A stretch of 7,559 nt of DNA from DAOTXK01 sp034435395 (lineage in GTDB: Bacteria > Chloroflexota > Anaerolineae > Aggregatilineales > Ch27): positions 1-7,559 of the forward strand of contig DAOTXK010000311.1 of the NCBI GenBank assembly GCA_034435395.1, given 5' to 3'. The stretch's first letter is position 1. Each line of letters starts with the position of its first letter. The notes beneath the pieces were generated by a model. It had not been told where the DNA came from and searched no databases. It worked only from the letters and a program-made list of their open reading frames with translations. Below are positions 1-5,429 of the stretch, in pieces. Both the position numbers and the translations under genes were made by a program.

Positions 1-1
1 C

Positions 2-967
2 CACCTGTCCACCCAGTACTACACGTTCTTCAAAGAGAATGAGGAAGTTGGCGGTTACCGACTGCTCACCTGGAAGGCCGCCTCCACGCACGCCTTCCAC
101 CCGAATACCAGCCATCCCGATCCGGCCAAGGCGGCGCTGTTTAACTCGGCAGAGTTCCGGGAGGCGCTGTCCATTGCCATCAACCGCGATGAGATCAACG
201 AGCTGATCTACAACGGGCTGATGGAGCCGCGCCAGGCGTCACCGGTGAGCGGCTCGCCGGAGTTCGATCCGGAGTTCGAGACGCGCTGGACGGAGTACAA
301 TCCCGACCGGGCCAATGAACTGCTGGATGGGCTTGGCTATACCGGGCGCGACAGCGAAGGCTTCCGGACGGATGCCGATGGTAATACGCTGACGGTCACC
401 ATCACCTACACCGAGGTCGGTTTTGCCAGCCCTCCCGACGAGGTTCAACTGGTCGCCGAGTACTGGCAGGCCGTGGGCATCAAGGTCAACCAGGAAGTTG
501 TCGAGCGTTCCCTCTATGAGGAGCGGAATACCGCGGGCGATATTGAGATCGGCAACTGGTTTGTGGACCGCAGTTCGGTGGTGATGGCCGATCCTGGTCG
601 CTACATCGGCACCGTTGCTGATGGTCCCTGGGCCCCCAACTATGCGAGATGGCTGGCCGAGAGTTATGGTGAGGTGGCCGTTGGGACCAAGATAGAACCG
701 CCGGAAGACCATCCCATCCGCGAAATCTGGGCGCTGTGGAAGCGGGTTCAAGTAGAGCCTGATACCGACACGCGCAACGCCTTGTTCAAACAACTGCTCG
801 ACATTCACAAAGCGCATCCGTACATGATCGGCACCGTCGGTGAAGATCCGCAGCCGGTAGTGGTCAAGAACAACTTCTTCAACGTGGGCGCAGACTTCAT
901 CTCCGATGATACGCTGCGTAACGTTGGCTTGCTGCGACCGGTTCAGTTCTTCATGCGGCCAGCGTGA
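2..967 (+). CDS. ABC transporter extracellular solute-binding protein, family 5 (C-terminal part, 5' end outside window)
   Basis: The reading frame is open from base 2 with no start in the window, so only the last 321 residues are seen. Family members of this type usually run to about 600 residues, so roughly half, including any lipoprotein signal, lies upstream. The family captures peptides, or in some lineages oligosaccharides, outside the membrane and hands them to the permease. Visible support is the family block AINRDEINELIYNGL (fragment residues about 60-74), the following PDRANELLDGLGY segment typical of family 5 where tandem Asp/Leu precede the second lobe, and the C-terminal run IWALWKRVQVEPD...LLDIHKAHPYMIGTVGE. 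The Dpp/Opp permease and ATPase genes directly downstream confirm the role. An ATG at 221 lies in this frame but is internal to the conserved block and is not a real start. The substrate cannot be told from this sequence: a sugar-type repressor gene at the far end hints at carbohydrate, and the family name suggests peptide. Confidence 0.93.
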   Translation, partial: HLSTQYYTFFKENEEVGGYRLLTWKAASTHAFHPNTSHPDPAKAALFNSAEFREALSIAINRDEINELIYNGLMEPRQASPVSGSPEFDPEFETRWTEYNPDRANELLDGLGYTGRDSEGFRTDADGNTLTVTITYTEVGFASPPDEVQLVAEYWQAVGIKVNQEVVERSLYEERNTAGDIEIGNWFVDRSSVVMADPGRYIGTVADGPWAPNYARWLAESYGEVAVGTKIEPPEDHPIREIWALWKRVQVEPDTDTRNALFKQLLDIHKAHPYMIGTVGEDPQPVVVKNNFFNVGADFISDDTLRNVGLLRPVQFFMRPA

Positions 968-981
968 ACGCCTAAGCGCAT

Positions 982-1025
982 GCATGGCAGGGGGGAGCTA
1001 ATTTCCCCTGCCATGCCGTTTTGTT
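982..1025 (+). terminator. Intrinsic terminator-like hairpin after the binding-protein gene
   Basis: Arms 982-993 (GCATGGCAGGGG) and 1005-1016 (CCCCTGCCATGC) are perfectly complementary over 12 bp. Two G-U pairs and one A-U pair can extend the stem to 15 bp around a five-base loop (997-1001). The stem is followed by CGTTTTGTT, a short interrupted T tract. It begins 14 bases after the stop codon of the binding-protein gene. The strong stem with a weak T tract suits partial termination, or 3'-end protection of the upstream message, inside an operon. This is a common way to keep binding protein in excess of membrane components. The structure is read directly; how efficiently it terminates is inference. 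Confidence 0.75.
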
Positions 1026-1033
1026 GATATAAT
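1025..1033 (+). promoter_or_regulatory. Extended -10 promoter element upstream of the permease genes
   Basis: The bases TGATATAAT form a perfect extended -10 element: TG, one base, then the TATAAT consensus at 1028-1033. It sits in an AT-rich island within an otherwise GC-rich window, three bases after the T tract of the hairpin. No convincing -35 hexamer lies 16-18 bases upstream, where the right arm of the hairpin falls, but extended -10 promoters can work without one. The predicted start site is about 1040, giving a leader of some 34 bases before the permease start at 1074. It could give the permease-ATPase block transcription of its own. Confidence 0.55.
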
Positions 1034-1073
1034 CAAACAAAATCGTCGATTGGAGAGTCATGGGAACAAGACG

Positions 1074-2057
1074 ATGGCACGGTACTTTGTACGCCGCTCT
1101 CTCACTGCCCTGGCGACGATAATCACGATTTCCATCGTCAGTTTCATCATCATCCAGCTCCCCCCAGGTGATTTCCTCACCAGCTACATTGCCAATCTAT
1201 CGGCGATGGGTGAACGCGTGCCGCCGGAGCAGCTCCAAGCGATACGCGAATCATACGGCCTGGGTCAGCCCATATATATCCAGTATCTCCGATGGATGCA
1301 GGGAGTGCTGCGGGGGGATTTCGGCCAGTCTATGGAGTGGGGCGTTCCGGTGAGCGTCCTGATCTGGGATCGACTGGGCCTCACGGTGGTGGTGGGCCTG
1401 TCCTCAATACTCTTTGTCTGGTCGGTGGCCATCCCGATTGGCGTTTTCTCAGCCACGCACCAGTATTCGCTGCTCGATTACCTGTTCACTTTTCTGGGCC
1501 TGCTGGGGCTGGCCATACCGAACTTCCTGCTGGGGCTGGTGTTGATGTGGGTGGGGTTCTCGGTGTTCGGCCAGAATGTGGGCGGCCTGTTTTCGCCGGA
1601 ATACCAGAACGCGCCCTGGAGCCTGGAGAAAGTGCTGGACTTCCTCAATCATCTTCTGATTCCGATGATCATCATCGGGACGGCGGGCACCGCCGGCCTG
1701 CTGCGCACCATGCGGGCCAACATGCTGGACGAGATCAATCAGCCGTATGTCGAGGCGGCGCGGGCCAAGGGGCTGAGCGAACGGCGGCTGATCTGGAAGT
1801 ATCCTGTTCGCGTGGCCTTAAATCCGTTTATCAGCACGGTGGGTTATGCCCTGCCTGACCTGGTCGGCGGCGTGATCATCGTGGCGGTGGTGCTGAACCT
1901 GCCCACCATTGGCCCACTGCTGCTTCGTTCGCTCCTGTCACAGGATATGTTCCTGGCCGGGGCGATTATGCTGATTATCAGCGTGCTGACAGTCATTGGC
2001 ACGTTCATCTCCGATATTTTGCTGGCCATTTTTGACCCCCGCATCCGGCTGGAATAG
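1074..2057 (+). CDS. Dpp/Opp-type ABC transporter permease, DppB-like subunit
   Basis: This is one half of the membrane channel of a peptide/nickel/opine-family importer. At 327 residues it is normal for a DppB/OppB protein. Visible parts: a first membrane segment at about residues 9-29, a periplasmic loop ending in the family motif GDFGQSMEWG near 81-90, and further membrane segments at about 101-127, 136-166, 204-220, 252-277 and 292-323. The cytoplasmic EAA coupling loop YVEAARAKGLSERR (from residue 225, Glu227) contacts an ATPase. The start at ATG 1074 gives the usual MARYFVRRSL opening, with a weak GGGA ribosome site at 1062-1065. An upstream in-frame TTG at 1050 would add eight unlike-family residues and lacks a ribosome site. 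A better GGAGAG at 1052-1057 lies too far from 1074 (16 bases) and too close to the out-of-frame ATG at 1060. The next permease gene starts 12 bases after its stop. Confidence 0.95.
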   Translation: MARYFVRRSLTALATIITISIVSFIIIQLPPGDFLTSYIANLSAMGERVPPEQLQAIRESYGLGQPIYIQYLRWMQGVLRGDFGQSMEWGVPVSVLIWDRLGLTVVVGLSSILFVWSVAIPIGVFSATHQYSLLDYLFTFLGLLGLAIPNFLLGLVLMWVGFSVFGQNVGGLFSPEYQNAPWSLEKVLDFLNHLLIPMIIIGTAGTAGLLRTMRANMLDEINQPYVEAARAKGLSERRLIWKYPVRVALNPFISTVGYALPDLVGGVIIVAVVLNLPTIGPLLLRSLLSQDMFLAGAIMLIISVLTVIGTFISDILLAIFDPRIRLE

Positions 2058-2069
2058 GGGATAGGTGTC

Positions 2070-3251
2070 ATGGATGACGTTGATCGCGCCGGGCCGCTCG
2101 CCGGCGCTGAACTGGCCCCACCACCGGCCCCCGGATTTCAGGTGCTGGACGAAGAAGAGAAGATCGCGGTCGCCACCCCGCGGCAGTTGATGTGGTGGAA
2201 GTTCCGGAAGCATCGCATGGCGGTCATCAGCAGCGTCGTGCTGATTATTATGTACTTCATCGCCATATTCGCCGATACCATCGGCCCGTATGACCCGAAT
2301 CAGTACGACGCCGCTTACAAGTTTGTCCCGCCGATGGGCCTGACGTTCATTGATGCGGCCGGCAACTTCACCTTCCGACCGGGGGTTAACGGCCTGATTT
2401 CTCACCGGGACCCGGATACCCTGCGGATAACCTACGACGTTGACACCTCCACCTGGTATCCGCTGCACTTTTTTGTGAAGGGCGTGCCCTACAGGCTGCT
2501 GGGCCTGTTCGAGACGGACATTCACCTGTTTGGTTTGGGCGAGGAGGCTGGCGATCTGCCGATTTTCCTGCTGGGCTCCGACCGGCTGGGGCGCGACATG
2601 TTCTCGCGTATCATCCACGGGGCCAGGGTCTCGCTATCCATCGGGATGATCGCCGTCTTCTTAAGTCTGTTGCTGGGCGTCGTGCTGGGCGGCATATCGG
2701 GCTACTACGGCGGCCTGGTAGATAACATCATCCAGCGGGTGATCGAGTTTATCCGCTCGATCCCCACGCTGCCGCTATGGATGTCGTTAAGCGCGGCGCT
2801 GCCCCTGGACTGGTCGCAGGAGAAACGTTATTTCGCCATCACCATCATTCTGTCGGCCATTGGCTGGACGAGCCTGGGGCGGCAGGTGCGGGGGCGTTTT
2901 CTGGCGCTGCGTACCGAGGATTTTGTGCTGTCCGCGCGGTTGTGCGGGGCCAAAGACCTCCGGATCATCTTACGCCACATGGTCCCTTCGTTCGCCAGCC
3001 ATATCATCGCCTCGCTCACGCTGTCCATTCCCGGCATCATCCTGTCCGAGACCGCCCTCAGCTTCCTGGGGCTGGGGCTGCGCCAGCCGGTGATCAGCTG
3101 GGGGGTGCTGCTGCAAGAGGCGCAGAATATCCGAACGGTGGCGCTGGCCCCCTGGCTGTTGCTGCCTGGTCTGGCGGTGGTGATCGCGGTGCTGGCGTTT
3201 AACTTCCTGGGCGACGGCCTGCGCGATGCTGCCGATCCCTTCAGCCGATAG
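2070..3251 (+). CDS. Dpp/Opp-type ABC transporter permease, DppC-like subunit with long extracytoplasmic insert
   Basis: This is the second channel subunit, pairing with the DppB-like protein. Its 393 residues exceed the roughly 300 of E. coli DppC. The excess lies in a cytoplasmic N-terminal tail (about residues 1-45, Ala/Pro rich then acidic) and an insert between the first membrane segment (about 50-68) and the core. The insert, about residues 75-158, follows DTIGPYDP and would lie outside the membrane. The core begins at the family motif LGSDRLGRDMFSR (168-180) and continues through membrane segments from about 188 onward. The coupling loop reads FVLSARLCGAKDLR from residue 285, with Ser288 where many homologues have the Glu of EAA. 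The ending, FNFLGDGLRDAADPFSR, is standard for the family. The ATG at 2070 is preceded by AGGGGATAGG across the end of the previous gene. Long forms of this kind are, from memory, a regular subfamily, so the insert is not by itself a sign of fusion. Confidence 0.94.
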   Translation: MDDVDRAGPLAGAELAPPPAPGFQVLDEEEKIAVATPRQLMWWKFRKHRMAVISSVVLIIMYFIAIFADTIGPYDPNQYDAAYKFVPPMGLTFIDAAGNFTFRPGVNGLISHRDPDTLRITYDVDTSTWYPLHFFVKGVPYRLLGLFETDIHLFGLGEEAGDLPIFLLGSDRLGRDMFSRIIHGARVSLSIGMIAVFLSLLLGVVLGGISGYYGGLVDNIIQRVIEFIRSIPTLPLWMSLSAALPLDWSQEKRYFAITIILSAIGWTSLGRQVRGRFLALRTEDFVLSARLCGAKDLRIILRHMVPSFASHIIASLTLSIPGIILSETALSFLGLGLRQPVISWGVLLQEAQNIRTVALAPWLLLPGLAVVIAVLAFNFLGDGLRDAADPFSR

Positions 3252-3264
3252 GAGTGCGCCCTCG

Positions 3265-4287
3265 ATGCCCAATGTGCTGCTGGAAGTTAAGGATTTGCAC
3301 GTCAGCTTCTTTTTGACGGAAGGCACGATCCGCGCCGTCAACGGCGTGAGTTTCACCATCGAGCGCGGCAAGACCCTGGGCGTGGTTGGCGAGAGCGGCT
3401 GTGGGAAGAGCGTGACCGCCCGCGCGATCCTGAACATGGTGCGCCCACCGGGACGCATTTTATCGGGCGAGGTCAACTACTACGGCGATTCCAACACGCC
3501 CCTTAACCTGGCCGCGCTGGAGCCAGAAGGCGATAAAATCCGCCGCATCCGCTGGGGTGAAATCGCCATGATCTTCCAGGAGCCGATGACCTCACTCAGC
3601 CCCGTTCACACGGTTGGCAACCAGATGATTGAGGCCATCCGCCTGCACCTGGACATGGGCAAGGACGAGGCGGCCCGGTATGCGGTGGAGTTGCTGGGTC
3701 GGGTGGGGCTGCCCCAGCCGGAGCAAATACTCTACCGGTATCGTCATGAACTGAGCGGCGGGATGCGCCAGCGCGTCATGATCGCCATGGCGCTGTCGTG
3801 CAACCCCAAACTGCTGATCGCCGACGAGCCGACGACGGCGGTGGATGTCACCACCCAGGCGCAAATCCTTGACCTGATGCGTAATCTTCAGCAAGAGTTC
3901 GGCATGGCGATCCTGTACATCACCCATGATCTCGGCGTGGTCGCCGAGATGGCCGACGACGTGGTGGTGATGTACCTGGGAGAAGCGGTTGAGGTCGCCG
4001 ATGTGGACACGATCTATTACCAACCCGCCCACCCCTACACGCAGGCCCTGCTGCGCTCGATCCCGCGTCACGATACCCGCCTCGACCGGCTGGAGATGAT
4101 CGAAGGCAACGTGCCCGATCCCATGCACATCCCGAAAGGCTGCCCATTCCACCCCCGGTGTTCGCATTATGTCCCGGCCAAATGCGCGAACCCGTCGCTG
4201 GTGCCGATCGGCGATCAGCATTGGGCGAAGTGCGCCCGTGTCTACGAGATCAACCCGCGACTTTCCCAGTTGGAGCAGGTTTCATGA
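3265..4287 (+). CDS. Dpp/Opp-type ABC transporter ATP-binding protein, DppD-like
   Basis: This is the first of two different ATPases that power the importer from the cytoplasmic face. It has 340 residues, normal for DppD/OppD. All catalytic motifs are intact: Walker A GESGCGKS at 42-49 (Lys48), Q-loop Gln105 in IFQEPMTSLSP, signature LSGGMRQ at 163-169, Walker B LLIADEP with Asp187 and Glu188, and the switch His221 in ITHDLG. The C-terminal oligopeptide-transporter domain starts at HPYTQALL (256-263). It carries four cysteines, 293, 299, 307 and 323, in the pattern CPFHPRC...C...C. Homologous dipeptide-transporter ATPases have been reported to bind an iron-sulfur cluster there, which I recall rather than checked. 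ATG 3265 follows AGGAG at 3250-3254. A longer frame opening inside the permease gene is possible but has no ribosome site and adds residues foreign to the family. The stop overlaps the next start as ATGA. Confidence 0.95.
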   Translation: MPNVLLEVKDLHVSFFLTEGTIRAVNGVSFTIERGKTLGVVGESGCGKSVTARAILNMVRPPGRILSGEVNYYGDSNTPLNLAALEPEGDKIRRIRWGEIAMIFQEPMTSLSPVHTVGNQMIEAIRLHLDMGKDEAARYAVELLGRVGLPQPEQILYRYRHELSGGMRQRVMIAMALSCNPKLLIADEPTTAVDVTTQAQILDLMRNLQQEFGMAILYITHDLGVVAEMADDVVVMYLGEAVEVADVDTIYYQPAHPYTQALLRSIPRHDTRLDRLEMIEGNVPDPMHIPKGCPFHPRCSHYVPAKCANPSLVPIGDQHWAKCARVYEINPRLSQLEQVS

Positions 4288-5300
4288 CGGCGGAAAACAG
4301 CGCCCTGCTGCGGGTGAGCAACCTGAAAAAATACTTTCCCATTTATCGGCGGGGGATTCTGGGCCGGCAGGTGGTGGGTTATGTAAGAGCTGTGGACGGG
4401 GTGAGCTTTTCTATTCAGCGCGGCGAAGTGTTGGGGCTGGTTGGGGAAAGCGGCTGCGGCAAAACCACCACTGGCCGGGTGATTTTGCGCGCCGATACGC
4501 CGACGGAAGGGTCGATCATCTTCCATGACAGCGACAAGGGGGAGGTCGATCTGGCGCAGTTGAACCGCGACGAACTGCGCGACATCTGGCGCAATATCCA
4601 GCTCATCTTTCAAGACCCGTATTCGTCGCTGAACCCGCGGATGACGCTGGAACAGATCGTCGGTGAGCCGCTGCGGAATTACCATGTGCTGGAGGGCCAG
4701 GCGCTGCGCGACCGGGTGGCCGAGTTGTTGCGGCTGGTCGGCCTGCACCCGGAATACATGTCGCGTTACCCTCACGCTTTCAGCGGCGGGCAGCGGCAGC
4801 GCATCGGCATCGCCCGCGCCCTGGCGCTTAACCCGCAGATGATCATCTGCGACGAACCGGTATCGGCGCTCGATGTATCGATCCAGGCGCAGATTCTGAA
4901 TCTGCTGCAAGACCTGCAAACGCAGTTCCAGCTCACCTACCTGTTTATCTCGCACGATCTGAGCGTGGTGCGGCATCTCAGCGATCGGGTGGCGGTGATG
5001 TACGTCGGTAAGATCGTGGAGATAGCCGATACCGAGGAGCTGTTCAACAACATTCAGCATCCATACACCGAAGCGCTGTTATCCTCCGCCCCCACGCCCG
5101 ACCCCCGGGCCAAGCGCAAACGGGTGCCCCTCCGAGGGGAGGTACCCAACCCGGCCAACCCGCCCAGCGGCTGTTACTTCCACCCGCGCTGCCAGTATGC
5201 CAAAGACGTATGCAAGATCGAAGCGCCGCCGTTCCTCGAGGTTAAGCCCGGCCACTGGTCCGCGTGCCACTTTTCCAAGGAGTTGAGCTTGGGGGATTGA
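4284..5300 (+). CDS. Dpp/Opp-type ABC transporter ATP-binding protein, DppF-like
   Basis: This is the second ATPase of the importer, expected to form a heterodimer with the DppD-like protein. It has 338 residues. Walker A GESGCGKT lies at 54-61 (Lys60), Q-loop Gln110 in LIFQDPYSSLNP, signature FSGGQRQR from 166, Walker B MIICDEP with Asp190 and Glu191, and switch His224 in ISHDLS. The phrase FQDPYSSLNPRMT and the N-terminal LKKYFPI block are hallmarks of the DppF/OppF side. The C-terminal domain starts at HPYTEALL (about 259) and has cysteines 297, 303, 310 and 328, matching the four-cysteine pattern of its partner. The start is ATG 4284, overlapping the previous TGA as ATGA, with GGAG at 4272-4275. 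This suggests translational coupling and equal amounts of the two ATPases. The longer upstream frame from 4158 only overlaps the DppD-like gene and is not supported. Confidence 0.95.
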   Translation: MTAENSALLRVSNLKKYFPIYRRGILGRQVVGYVRAVDGVSFSIQRGEVLGLVGESGCGKTTTGRVILRADTPTEGSIIFHDSDKGEVDLAQLNRDELRDIWRNIQLIFQDPYSSLNPRMTLEQIVGEPLRNYHVLEGQALRDRVAELLRLVGLHPEYMSRYPHAFSGGQRQRIGIARALALNPQMIICDEPVSALDVSIQAQILNLLQDLQTQFQLTYLFISHDLSVVRHLSDRVAVMYVGKIVEIADTEELFNNIQHPYTEALLSSAPTPDPRAKRKRVPLRGEVPNPANPPSGCYFHPRCQYAKDVCKIEAPPFLEVKPGHWSACHFSKELSLGD

Positions 5301-5365
5301 GGCTGGAGATATAGCGCCAGCGAGTCTCGATTTTCGGGCGGACACGCGACGCTGCCCCGGCGATG

Positions 5366-5383
5366 AGGGTGTGTCAGGGTGTG
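5366..5383. repeat. Short tandem repeat AGGGTGTG x2 in the gap before the radical SAM gene
   Basis: The octamer AGGGTGTG occurs at 5366-5373 and again at 5376-5383, separated by TC, so the period is 10 bases, about one helical turn. It lies in the 129-base gap (5301-5429) between the transporter and the radical SAM gene. Same-face direct repeats of this spacing can be activator or response-regulator sites, but two copies of eight bases can also arise by chance. The rest of this gap shows only a weak 5-bp hairpin just after the DppF-like stop and no clear terminator or promoter, so read-through from the transporter is possible. Confidence 0.35.
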
Positions 5384-5429
5384 CGCCCGATTGCTCATTG
5401 TCGCCAACGTAGACGATCGGGATAATCTG

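Noticed and set aside
971..984. Partial match (10 of 14) to the LacI-type operator just after the binding-protein stop
   Set aside because: The match is asymmetric and loses most of the left half-site. A 10/14 match is expected about twice by chance in a window of this size.
239..985. Minus-strand open frame of 248 residues opposite the binding-protein gene
   Set aside because: The + strand frame carries clear family-5 motifs. The opposite frame has no recognisable motif and looks like a codon-usage shadow.
5302..5321. Hairpin GCTGG...CCAGC after the DppF-like stop as a terminator
   Set aside because: Only five base pairs around a ten-base loop, and the nearby TTTT does not directly follow the stem. 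It is too weak to call.
5398..5426. Possible promoter TTGTCG-17 bases-GATAAT before the radical SAM gene
   Set aside because: The implied start site is at about 5433, after the chosen ATG at 5430. It would need a leaderless start at a later codon, for which there is no support.
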